19,359 nucleotides of DNA from CAG-390 sp045633005 (GTDB lineage Bacteria; Bacillota; Clostridia; Oscillospirales; CAG-272): positions 1-19,359 of the forward strand of contig JAZQXT010000087.1 of assembly GCA_045633005.1 (NCBI GenBank). Direction: 5' to 3'. Both the position numbers and the translations under genes were made by a program. The notes beneath the pieces are model-generated. The model was not told where the DNA came from. It saw only the letters and a list, made by a program, of their open reading frames with translations, and made no database searches. Position 1 is the first letter of the stretch; each line of letters opens with the position of its first letter. Below are positions 8,720 through 15,121 of this stretch, one piece after another.

Positions 8720-9668
8720 ATATTTTTACTTCCAACTCGTCAATCACGCTTTTTAACGCCCTTGCCGACGCACGAAGCTTGCTTTCCTCGTCCTCGTTGA
8801 GCGGTATCTCAAGCACCTGCTCGATGCCGCGTCTGCCGACTATGCAGGGAAGCCCCATGCACACGCCCTCGATGCCGTAGTGACCGTCAACGAGCGTGGA
8901 AACGGGCAGTATCGTATGCTCGTCTCTGACGATAGCTGACGCTATCTTTTTTACCGATTCCGCTATCGCGTAATAGGTCGCGCCCTTTGCCGCGATTATT
9001 TTGTACGCCGCGTCGCGCACGTTCTCAAAGATGCCGCCAAACGCGCTGATATCGCAGTTTTGCGCACAGTCGAGGCAAAAGCAGGAAAGATCAACGCCCG
9101 AAACGTTCGCGCTGCTCCATACCGCAACCTCGCTGTCGCCGTGCTCGCCGATTATAAAGGTATGCACGTTTCTGCTGTCAACGCCAAGCTTGTCGCCAAC
9201 GAGCTGCTTAAGCCTTGCCGTGTCAAGCACGGTTCCCGAGCCGATAACGCGGTTCACGGGGAACGCAGAGCGCGCAAGAGTGACGTAGGTCAGCACGTCC
9301 ACGGGATTGGTCACGACAAGCAATATCCCACTAAACCCGGAACGGATTATATCGTCCACAATGGACGAAAACACCCTTACGTTGCGATGAACGAGGTCTA
9401 TGCGAGTTTCCCCCTCGCGCTGATTTGCACCCGCCGTGATTATCGCAAGTGACGCGTCGGATATGTCGGAGTAATCTCCCGCGTATATATCCATCGGCGC
9501 GTTAAACGGAACGCCGTGCATAAGATCTGCCGCCTCGCCGTGCGCCTTTTCCTTGTTTACGTCAATAAGCACTATCTCCGAAAAAAGACGGCTGTGCATC
9601 AGCGCGTACGCGGACGTAGCTCCTACGTTTCCGCAACCTATAATTGCGCATTTTCTTATATTTATCAT
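8718..9668 (-). CDS. ldh: L-lactate dehydrogenase
   Basis: NAD-dependent reduction of pyruvate to L-lactate, a fermentative redox sink. The 316 residues show the Rossmann loop GCGNVG (11-16), the substrate loop AGANQREGETR, in which Gln marks lactate rather than malate dehydrogenase, VTNPVDVLTY, IGSGTVLDTARL, and IGEHGDSEVAVW with the catalytic His. GGGAGA precedes the ATG by about 6 bases on the minus strand. A long terminator separates it from the gene upstream on the same strand, so it should have its own promoter in 9669-9764. I found no convincing -35/-10 pair there, only AT-rich sequence. Confidence 0.94.
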   Translation of the reverse strand: MINIRKCAIIGCGNVGATSAYALMHSRLFSEIVLIDVNKEKAHGEAADLMHGVPFNAPMDIYAGDYSDISDASLAIITAGANQREGETRIDLVHRNVRVFSSIVDDIIRSGFSGILLVVTNPVDVLTYVTLARSAFPVNRVIGSGTVLDTARLKQLVGDKLGVDSRNVHTFIIGEHGDSEVAVWSSANVSGVDLSCFCLDCAQNCDISAFGGIFENVRDAAYKIIAAKGATYYAIAESVKKIASAIVRDEHTILPVSTLVDGHYGIEGVCMGLPCIVGRRGIEQVLEIPLNEDEESKLRASARALKSVIDELEVKI

Positions 9669-9764
9669 TTTTATCTCCCGAAAAAATATTTTCGCAATTA
9701 TTATTTGTTAAAACTCCAAGCTTTATAAAGCGCGCGAAAATTTCCTTCAGGTAATTTTAACTAT

Positions 9765-9814
9765 AAAAACGGTGTGAGCCAAACGCAAAATGCGTTTGAC
9801 TCACACCGTTTTTT
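9765..9814 (-). terminator. Long intrinsic terminator upstream of ldh
   Basis: AAAAACGGTGTGAG (9765-9778) pairs with CTCACACCG plus T-run (9800-9813). After a 2x2 internal mismatch, AAACGCA (9781-9787) pairs with TGCGTTT (9791-9797) around a 3-base loop. Read on the minus strand the stem is followed by TTTTT. It contains the stop codon of the 145-residue gene and separates that gene from ldh. T-runs occur on both sides. Confidence 0.88.
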
Positions 9815-10238
9815 CAAATGCTTCCACTCTTAATAAAAGATCGTTAAGAATTTTTGCGGCTTTTGTAATCGAGCATTCGCCGCCGTCAATACCGAGTGCG
9901 GCTACCGTGTCGGCTATGGCGTTCAGCGCGAGCGCGGATATGGTTGCGCACGCGACGTAAAGCCGCTCGGCGGAATACGGCTCGTTTTCTTCAAGCGGCG
10001 CGGCTTCGGCGGCATATCTGCCGAAGAGGTCAGCATAAGCGGATATCGCGTCGGCGGCAGTTGCGAAGGACGCTCGCGCCTCGTTGATGCTTTCCTCGCT
10101 CGTCTTGAAGGAAAAAGCGTTAAGTATTCCTTTTGCGCTCCACGAATCCGTCAGCGCCCTTAAAAGCCTTGCAAGCTCCGCCGCGCTTTTGTTAGCGGAC
10201 TCTTTGATAAGAAGCAGGGAAGTGTCGTTCTCGTTCAT
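9801..10238 (-). CDS. Hypothetical helical protein downstream of khpA
   Basis: I do not recognise this 145-residue protein. It is rich in Ala, Leu, Glu and Ser, has no Cys or predicted membrane segment, and reads as an all-helical, mildly acidic cytoplasmic protein with possible amphipathic repeats (about 12-60 and 95-140). AAAGG seven bases before the ATG at 10238 decides the start; a TTG five codons upstream is in frame but lies at the edge of a terminator stem. It occupies the place after khpA where Firmicutes usually have rimM, trmD and rplS. A terminator (10256-10292) separates it from khpA, so expression would need readthrough or a hidden promoter. The intact reading frame and good ribosome binding site argue that it is real. 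Confidence 0.6.
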   Translation of the reverse strand: MNENDTSLLLIKESANKSAAELARLLRALTDSWSAKGILNAFSFKTSEESINEARASFATAADAISAYADLFGRYAAEAAPLEENEPYSAERLYVACATISALALNAIADTVAALGIDGGECSITKAAKILNDLLLRVEAFEKTV

Positions 10239-10255
10239 TTTCGTGCCTTTCAATG

Positions 10256-10292
10256 AAAAAAGGGCGGAGGCATAAATGCTTCGGCCCTTTTT
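10256..10292 (-). terminator. Intrinsic terminator after khpA
   Basis: AAAAAAGGGC (10256-10265) pairs with GCCCTTTTT (10284-10292); the inner GAGGCAT pairs with ATGCTTC (one G-U pair) after a G-G mismatch, leaving a 2-base loop that must open slightly. On the minus strand the stem is followed by TTTTTT. It lies in the gap between the khpA stop (10300) and the next gene start (10238). Confidence 0.85.
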
Positions 10293-10299
10293 ACCGCTA

Positions 10300-10533
10300 T
10301 TATTGAATATCCACGGTAACCTTTTTGCCTGTACCTGCGGATGCGGCCTTGATGACCGTGCGGATCGCCTTGGCTATCTTGCCGTGGCGACCGATGACCA
10401 TGCCCATTTCATCCTCAGCCACCTTCAAAACGAGCTCGATGCTGTTAGCATCCTCGTTGCGGGTAATGCTGATCTCATCGGGCGTGTCAACGATGGCGGA
10501 CACGATATCAAGCAAAAGCTTTTCGAGATTCAT
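10300..10533 (-). CDS. khpA: KH-domain RNA-binding protein KhpA (YlqC family)
   Basis: A 77-residue single type-II-like KH domain. The RNA-contacting GxxG loop is seen as VIGRHGKIAKAIR, followed by the helix TVIKAASA and the closing strand KKVTVDIQ. In Streptococcus and Enterococcus, KhpA works with KhpB (Jag) in RNA binding and affects cell division and elongation. The gene follows rpsP by 14 bases, its normal place in Firmicutes, and GAGGAAG precedes the ATG. An intrinsic terminator follows. Confidence 0.93.
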   Translation of the reverse strand: MNLEKLLLDIVSAIVDTPDEISITRNEDANSIELVLKVAEDEMGMVIGRHGKIAKAIRTVIKAASAGTGKKVTVDIQ

Positions 10534-10547
10534 ATCGCTTCCTCGAA

Positions 10548-10787
10548 TTACTCGGTGATGCCGGCCTTCTTAAGAAGAGCCTTAACGGTGTCAGTGGGCT
10601 GAACGCCGTTTGCAAGCCAAGCCTTAGCCTTGTCAGCGTCGAGCTTGAGCTCGCCTGCTCCAAGGGGATTGTAGTAACCGATCTCGTCAATGAATCTGCC
10701 GTTTCTGGGGGAACGCTCGTCTGCAACGATTACGCGATAGAAGGGGCTCTTTTTTGCGCCGTCTCTTCTGAGTCTCATTTTAACCAT
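10548..10787 (-). CDS. rpsP: 30S ribosomal protein S16
   Basis: A 79-residue small-subunit protein with the diagnostic N-terminal MVKMRLRRDGAKKSPFYR followed by VADERSPRNGRFIDEIGYYNP. An alternative ATG three codons inside is less likely because the family begins MVKIRL. AAAGGAG lies 10 bases before the ATG on the minus strand. Located between ffh and khpA as in many Firmicutes. Length is normal for short Gram-positive S16. Confidence 0.97.
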   Translation of the reverse strand: MVKMRLRRDGAKKSPFYRVIVADERSPRNGRFIDEIGYYNPLGAGELKLDADKAKAWLANGVQPTDTVKALLKKAGITE

Positions 10788-10835
10788 TTTCTTTATTCTC
10801 CTTTGTGTTTGGTTATTAAATTTATTGAAAACCCT

Positions 10836-12161
10836 TTAGAAAGGGAATTTCATACGCTTTTTTCCGCGGCCCGCGTTTGCGAACTGCTTCATCATCTTTT
10901 TCGTCTGCTCGAATTGCTTAAGCAAACGGTTGACTTCCTCGATGGAAGTACCGCTACCTGCGGCGATTCGCTTTTTGCGAGAATGGTTGATTATATCGGG
11001 CTTGGCTCGCTCCTGCGGAGTCATTGATTTTATGACCGCCTCGACCTTGCCAATCGCCTTTTCGTCTATCTGCGCATTTTTAAGGGCAGATGAGTTCATA
11101 CCCGGCATCATACCGAGTATCTGATCAAGGCTACCCATCTTCTTTATCTGCGCGAACTGCTCAAGATAATCGTCAAGAGTAAAGGATTGATCCCTCATCT
11201 TCTTTTCAAGCTCGGCGGCTTTCTTTTCATCGTAAGCCTGCTCGGCTTTTTCGATAAGAGAAAGCACGTCGCCCATTCCGAGAATACGGCTTGCCATACG
11301 GTCGGGGTGGAAGGGCTCGATAGCGTCTATCTTTTCGCCCGTACCGATAAACTTAATGGGCATGCTCGTAACGTATCTTCCGGAAAGCGCCTCACCGCCG
11401 CGCGTGTCACCGTCAAGCTTCGTAAGGATAACGCCCGTTATGTCAAGAAGCTCGTTGAACTTCTCGGCAACGTTTACGGCGTCCTGACCGATCATGGCGT
11501 CTACGGTAAGCAATATCTCCGTGGGATTCGTTTTTTCCTTGATAGAGCAAAGCTCATCCATAAGGACCTCGTCGATATGGAGACGACCTGCGGTATCAAT
11601 GAATACCATATCAAAGAAATTATCCTTTGCGTACTTCATCGCCTCCGTGGCGATAAGGACGGGGGATTTATCGTTACCAAGCGTGAAAACGGGAATTCCC
11701 GTAGCCTCGCCGAGTATCTGCAACTGCTTGATCGCGGCGGGACGGTAGATATCACACGCTACGAGCAGAGGACGCTTGCCTTGCTTTTTATACATGGAAG
11801 CGAGCTTTGCGGCGTGCGTGGTCTTACCCGCGCCCTGAAGACCTACCATCATAATGACCGTAGGCGGCTGTGGCGATATCTGGAGCTTTGCTTGGCTTCC
11901 GCCCATTATGGCGGTAAGCTCCTCGTTAACTATTTTTACTATCTGTTGAGCGGGGAGCAACGACTCAAGAACGTCGGAGCCGACCGCGCGCTCGGTTACT
12001 GTTTTGACAAATTCACGAACTACCTTAAAATTTACATCAGCCTCAAGAAGCGCAAGCTTTATTTCGCGCATTCCCGCGCGAACGTCAGCCTCGGTAAGTT
12101 TACCCTTGCTCTTGAAGCGTTTGAAGGCGGCGGACAATTTATCACTAAGACTTTGGAACAT
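10836..12161 (-). CDS. ffh: Signal recognition particle protein Ffh (SRP54)
   Basis: GTPase that binds 4.5S/scRNA and signal sequences and delivers ribosomes to FtsY at the membrane. The 441 residues comprise the N domain with ALLEADVNFKVV (about 37-48), the G domain with P-loop GLQGAGKTT at 107-115, DTAGR, TKLDGDTRGGEAL and the GTGEKIDAIEPF block, and a methionine-rich M domain with MGSLDQILGMMPGM and the RNA-binding segment NHSRKKRIAAGSG. AAGGAGG precedes the ATG. ylxM lies 31 bases upstream and rpsP 48 bases downstream; the product is slightly short because the C-terminal tail is brief (KKRMKFPF). Confidence 0.97.
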   Translation of the reverse strand: MFQSLSDKLSAAFKRFKSKGKLTEADVRAGMREIKLALLEADVNFKVVREFVKTVTERAVGSDVLESLLPAQQIVKIVNEELTAIMGGSQAKLQISPQPPTVIMMVGLQGAGKTTHAAKLASMYKKQGKRPLLVACDIYRPAAIKQLQILGEATGIPVFTLGNDKSPVLIATEAMKYAKDNFFDMVFIDTAGRLHIDEVLMDELCSIKEKTNPTEILLTVDAMIGQDAVNVAEKFNELLDITGVILTKLDGDTRGGEALSGRYVTSMPIKFIGTGEKIDAIEPFHPDRMASRILGMGDVLSLIEKAEQAYDEKKAAELEKKMRDQSFTLDDYLEQFAQIKKMGSLDQILGMMPGMNSSALKNAQIDEKAIGKVEAVIKSMTPQERAKPDIINHSRKKRIAAGSGTSIEEVNRLLKQFEQTKKMMKQFANAGRGKKRMKFPF

Positions 12162-12192
12162 GACCGTTTACCTCCTTATCAAAAACTTGTTA

Positions 12193-12516
12193 TCAGCTTT
12201 TTATTTCTTGCCGTATCTTGCGTATAAGCTCCTTGACCTCGCCGTCGGGGAGCAATCCCTCCGCCTTTTCGGCGCACGACTCGATCTCGCGGAACTTCCT
12301 TGCCGCGCCAAGCTTTTCCTCATATTGCAAAAGCTCGTCTCCCGCCTTTTTTATAAGGTCTCTTGCGCCTTGGCGCGTGATGGAGAGCGCGGCGGATATT
12401 TCGGACAGCGACATATCCTCGTTGTAATACATATCAAGCAGAGTGCGGCGGCGCTCCGTCAAAAGCTCGCCGTAAAAATCAAGGAGATATCCTATCTCAA
12501 CCTGCTTTTCGAACAT
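12193..12516 (-). CDS. ylxM: YlxM/p13-family helix-turn-helix protein (UPF0122)
   Basis: A 107-residue sigma-70 region-4-like helix-turn-helix protein. The start MFEKQVEIGYLLDFYGELL, the segment TERRRTLLDMYYNEDMSLSE and ITRQGARDLIKKA are typical of YlxM. The family accompanies ffh and has been reported to modulate the signal recognition particle, for instance through the RNA or GTPase step. Here it is the first gene of the ylxM-ffh-rpsP-khpA operon. CGGAGG lies seven bases before the ATG. A near-perfect promoter and an inverted repeat lie immediately upstream. ftsY, often the gene before it, is not in the window. Confidence 0.93.
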   Translation of the reverse strand: MFEKQVEIGYLLDFYGELLTERRRTLLDMYYNEDMSLSEISAALSITRQGARDLIKKAGDELLQYEEKLGAARKFREIESCAEKAEGLLPDGEVKELIRKIRQEIKS

Positions 12517-12535
12517 TTTTGTGCCTCCGAAATGG

Positions 12536-12556
12536 TGTAAAGCAAAACACTTTACA
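12536..12556 (-). promoter_or_regulatory. Inverted repeat at the start of the ylxM transcript
   Basis: TGTAAAG (12536-12542) and CTTTACA (12550-12556) form a perfect 7-base inverted repeat around a 7-base centre. It begins one base beyond the -10 box of the ylxM promoter (minus strand), so it is either an operator covering the transcription start or a 5'-terminal mRNA hairpin. I do not recognise a known regulator site. Confidence 0.45.
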
Positions 12557-12557
12557 G

Positions 12558-12586
12558 ATTATAACACGCTTTTGTCTTTTTGTCAA
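12558..12586 (-). promoter_or_regulatory. Consensus sigma-A promoter of the ylxM-ffh-rpsP-khpA operon
   Basis: On the minus strand TTGACA (12586-12581) and TATAAT (12563-12558) are separated by exactly 17 bases, with both hexamers perfect. It lies 42 bases before the ylxM ATG and just after the terminator of the upstream gene. Confidence 0.92.
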
Positions 12587-12596
12587 TAGCTTTTAT

Positions 12597-12622
12597 AAAA
12601 AAATCCCCACAAAAGTGGGGAT
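12597..12622 (-). terminator. Intrinsic terminator of the SGNH hydrolase gene
   Basis: ATCCCCAC (12603-12610) and GTGGGGAT (12615-12622) form an 8-base stem with a 4-base loop. On the minus strand it is followed by a run of six T. It lies six bases after the hydrolase stop codon. Confidence 0.93.
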
Positions 12623-12628
12623 AAATAA

Positions 12629-13624
12629 TTATTTTCCAAGCTCTTTTTTAATAGCGTCGGCAAGGTTTCTGCCGTAGTGCAAAAATCCGAGATCGTTGGG
12701 GTGCAAGAACTTGTCGGAGAAGCATTCGGGATCGAAAGGAACAAAGCTAAAGCAGTCGATAACGGTGATGTGTCCAAGCTCTGCGGCAAGGGTCTCGAAC
12801 TGTCTGCCTACGTTCTTGAAAGAACCGACGTCTCGGGGCTCTCTGTGGTCGGCGCGCCAGATGGGAGCAAGCGCGAATATGCGCGCGTTGGGATAAAGAG
12901 AGATGAGGTTTTCGTAGAATCTGCGCGAGGTGTCAAGGAACTTGTCCTTGCCGCGGGCGTTCCAGTCGTTAGTACCGTAAGCAACGGTGATAACGTCGGG
13001 CTCAAAGCCGTCGCGCATAGCGGCAAGCTCGGGGTGGAAGAATTCTCCGCCAATGCCCTTGTTTACAGCGTCTGCGTCAAGTGCCGCTGCAAGCTGTGTT
13101 GCGTATGAGTTTTCGGGCTTTACGGCATTGTAGCCCTGCGTGATGGAGTCACCGAAAATAAGCATCTTGAGCGATTTGGTGTAGGGAGTTATCTCCGCAC
13201 CGTCGTCAAGAGAAAGCTCCGTAATACAGCTCTTTGCAGACCAAGGGAAGATGATCTTTATATGCTTTTTGCCCTCGCCGAGAGAAAAATACTTTTTAAC
13301 GGCGATCTTTTTACAGCTGTGGCAGAAGTTTTCGGTAAGCTCGCCAATGCGTTCGTTGTTAGAAAAAATACTGAAAGTGAAGTAATTTCTCGACGAACCG
13401 GGAGCTTCGCAAACTCCAAGTGTGAGATTTTCGCTATCCGTGTCAAATTCAAAGGATATACCCGCGCTGGAGAGACATTTTTTGTAAAAATCGGCTCTCG
13501 TGCCGTTTTTATACATTTCCTCCTGTTCGGTTGTAAATCTGAAAAAATTAACGCCCTCGTCGCATTCCTCGATACGAGCCGCGCCAAAGGTTATGCTTTT
13601 TAACTGGTCAAATGAAAGCTTCAT
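12629..13624 (-). CDS. SGNH/GDSL-family hydrolase with N-terminal beta domain
   Basis: A probable esterase or deacetylase of 331 residues; substrate unknown. About 145 N-terminal residues read as a beta-sandwich, as in carbohydrate esterases of the CE2-like layout. The hydrolase domain has FGDSITQG with the nucleophile Ser160, the glycine block NKGIGG, YGTNDW with Asn219, and DKFLHPNDLGF containing the expected Asp304 and His308. No signal peptide is visible, so it should be cytoplasmic. GGGAGGG five bases upstream selects the ATG at 13624 over one 12 codons earlier, which would fall within the promoter region. It is a single-gene transcript with its own promoter and terminator, divergent from the antiporter gene. 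Confidence 0.85.
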   Translation of the reverse strand: MKLSFDQLKSITFGAARIEECDEGVNFFRFTTEQEEMYKNGTRADFYKKCLSSAGISFEFDTDSENLTLGVCEAPGSSRNYFTFSIFSNNERIGELTENFCHSCKKIAVKKYFSLGEGKKHIKIIFPWSAKSCITELSLDDGAEITPYTKSLKMLIFGDSITQGYNAVKPENSYATQLAAALDADAVNKGIGGEFFHPELAAMRDGFEPDVITVAYGTNDWNARGKDKFLDTSRRFYENLISLYPNARIFALAPIWRADHREPRDVGSFKNVGRQFETLAAELGHITVIDCFSFVPFDPECFSDKFLHPNDLGFLHYGRNLADAIKKELGK

Positions 13625-13650
13625 TTCAACCCTCCCGTGTGTTTTTCCTA

Positions 13651-13679
13651 ATTTTAGCATATAAACGCAAAAATGTAAA
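13651..13679 (-). promoter_or_regulatory. Promoter of the SGNH hydrolase gene
   Basis: Minus strand: TTTACA (13679-13674), a 17-base spacer and TAAAAT (13656-13651), with an extended -10 TGC directly before the -10 box. Each hexamer matches 5 of 6 consensus bases. The start codon is 27 bases after the -10 box. Confidence 0.8.
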
Positions 13680-13694
13680 GCGTTATAAAAAAAT

Positions 13695-13724
13695 AAAAAG
13701 AAAAAACTTGACTTTTTTCTTTTT
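13695..13724. repeat. Perfect A/T inverted repeat between divergent promoters
   Basis: AAAAAGAAAAAA (13695-13706) and TTTTTTCTTTTT (13713-13724) are perfect reverse complements around CTTGAC. The repeat fills the gap between the -35 boxes of the divergent hydrolase and antiporter promoters. Possible roles are an UP element for both promoters, intrinsic DNA bending, or a bidirectional transcription block; none is shown by sequence alone. Confidence 0.6.
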
Positions 13725-13730
13725 TTCTTC

Positions 13731-13759
13731 TTGACATAAGCCTTTATAAGTGCTATTAT
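13731..13759 (+). promoter_or_regulatory. Promoter of the antiporter gene
   Basis: TTGACA (13731-13736), a 17-base spacer and TATTAT (13754-13759), with an extended -10 TGC. The start codon lies 35 bases after the -10 box. A T-rich tract directly upstream could act as an UP element. Confidence 0.85.
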
Positions 13760-13794
13760 CTTTAGGTATTAAAAAAGGAAGAAGGAATCTTTTT

Positions 13795-15072
13795 ATGGAA
13801 ATCTTACTTTGTATATCTATCGCTCTCGCCGCAGGACTTGCAATGTCAAGACTTATGAAGGTGCTTGGCTTGCCCGCGGTAACGGGATATCTCATTTCGG
13901 GTATTCTCGTCGGTCCTTTCTGTCTCGGTGCACTCGGCGTCAGCGGACTTGGCTTTGTCAGCCTTGAGGCAGTAGAGGGTCTTGGTATAATCAGCGACGT
14001 TGCCCTCGGCTTTATCGCGTTTGCCATCGGTAACGAATTCAGACTTTCCGAGCTTAAGCACATCGGAAAGCAAGCGCTCGTTATCGGTATTTTTCAAGCG
14101 GTATTCGCCACGCTTCTCGTAGATGCGGTGCTTATCGGCATTCACTTCATCATCGGCGACAGACTTCCGATATCTACGGCGATCATCCTCGGTGCTATTG
14201 CCTCCGCAACCGCTCCCGCGGCTACGCTGATGGTCGTAAGACAGTATAAGGCGAAGGGTAAGCTTACTGACCTTTTGCTTCCTGTCGTTGCGCTTGACGA
14301 CGCGGTGGGACTTATCGTTTTCTCTGTCTCCTTTGGTATCGCAAGAGCTATGACCACCTCACAGATCGACGTTGTTTCCATTGCCGTCGAGCCCCTTGTT
14401 GAGATCGTAGGCTCGTTGCTCCTCGGTTTCGTTATGGGACTTGTGTTCTCGTTTGCAGAGCGCTTCTTCCACTCCAATTCCAAGAGACTTTCTCTTGCCG
14501 TTACCGCCGTTATACTCACGGTTGCGCTGTCCCAGATTCAGTTTGAGGTGCTTGGCGTACACGTTCATTTCTCAACTCTGCTCGTGTGCATGATGCTCGC
14601 TACCGTTTTCTGCAATATCTGCGATTTCTCTCCCGAAATTATGGATAGAACGGATAAATGGACGTACCCCTTGTTCATTCTTTTCTTCGTTTTGAGCGGT
14701 GCGGAGCTTGACCTCAGTATCTTGTCGGATATAGTAGTTATAGGCATCGGAGTTATATACATTCTCTCGCGTTCCGTTGGTAAGTATTTCGGCGCAAGCA
14801 TCAGCGCGAAGATGACGAGCTGTGACGGAAGCATCGTCAAAAACCTCGGTATTACGCTTCTGCCTCAGGCGGGCGTTGCGCTCGGTATGGCTATGACCGT
14901 AGCAAAATCAGACGTTGGCGGCGGCTCGGTGATCAGAAATATAGTTCTTTTCGGCGTTCTCGTTTATGAGCTTGTCGGACCTATGCTCACCAAGATGGCG
15001 CTTACCAGAGCGGGCGATATTGCGCCCAAGGAAGCGGGTAAGACTGCCCGTAAGCTTCCTGCGGATAAATAA
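13795..15072 (+). CDS. CPA2-family sodium/proton antiporter
   Basis: A 425-residue polytopic membrane protein with about 12-13 hydrophobic segments, matching the Na_H_Exchanger fold. LPAVTGYLISGILVGPF (about 26-42) is the typical first helix hairpin of KefB/NapA-like proteins, ASATAPAATLMVVRQY (about 136-151) is the unwound TM4 region, and ALDDAVG carries paired Asp168 and Asp169, the ion-binding pair of electrogenic Na+/H+ antiporters such as NapA. No C-terminal TrkA/RCK domain follows, which argues against a glutathione-gated potassium efflux system. GAAGGA eight bases before the ATG at 13795 fixes the start; an in-frame ATG at 13750 lies within the promoter. Likely role: pH and sodium homeostasis. 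Confidence 0.88.
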   Translation: MEILLCISIALAAGLAMSRLMKVLGLPAVTGYLISGILVGPFCLGALGVSGLGFVSLEAVEGLGIISDVALGFIAFAIGNEFRLSELKHIGKQALVIGIFQAVFATLLVDAVLIGIHFIIGDRLPISTAIILGAIASATAPAATLMVVRQYKAKGKLTDLLLPVVALDDAVGLIVFSVSFGIARAMTTSQIDVVSIAVEPLVEIVGSLLLGFVMGLVFSFAERFFHSNSKRLSLAVTAVILTVALSQIQFEVLGVHVHFSTLLVCMMLATVFCNICDFSPEIMDRTDKWTYPLFILFFVLSGAELDLSILSDIVVIGIGVIYILSRSVGKYFGASISAKMTSCDGSIVKNLGITLLPQAGVALGMAMTVAKSDVGGGSVIRNIVLFGVLVYELVGPMLTKMALTRAGDIAPKEAGKTARKLPADK

Positions 15073-15075
15073 AAT

Positions 15076-15104
15076 AAAAGCGGTGTCCACGGGACACCGC
15101 TTTT
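15076..15104 (+). terminator. Intrinsic terminator after the antiporter gene
   Basis: AAAAGCGGTGTCC (15076-15088) and GGACACCGCTTTT (15092-15104) form a perfect GC-rich stem with a 3-base loop. The T-run is only four bases and is followed by GAAAA, so termination may be partial. No promoter fits between it and the next gene (17 bases). Confidence 0.75.
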
Positions 15105-15121
15105 GAAAATCAGGAGAATAT

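Noticed and set aside
9690..9720. Possible Rex operator upstream of ldh (TTGTTAA at about 9705-9711)
   Set aside because: Only one half-site is present; the second half of the expected palindrome does not match, so a redox-sensor site is not supported.
11187..12227. Open frame of 346 codons on the plus strand
   Set aside because: Antisense shadow of ffh; the ffh product has all expected motifs while this one has none, and no ribosome binding site precedes it.
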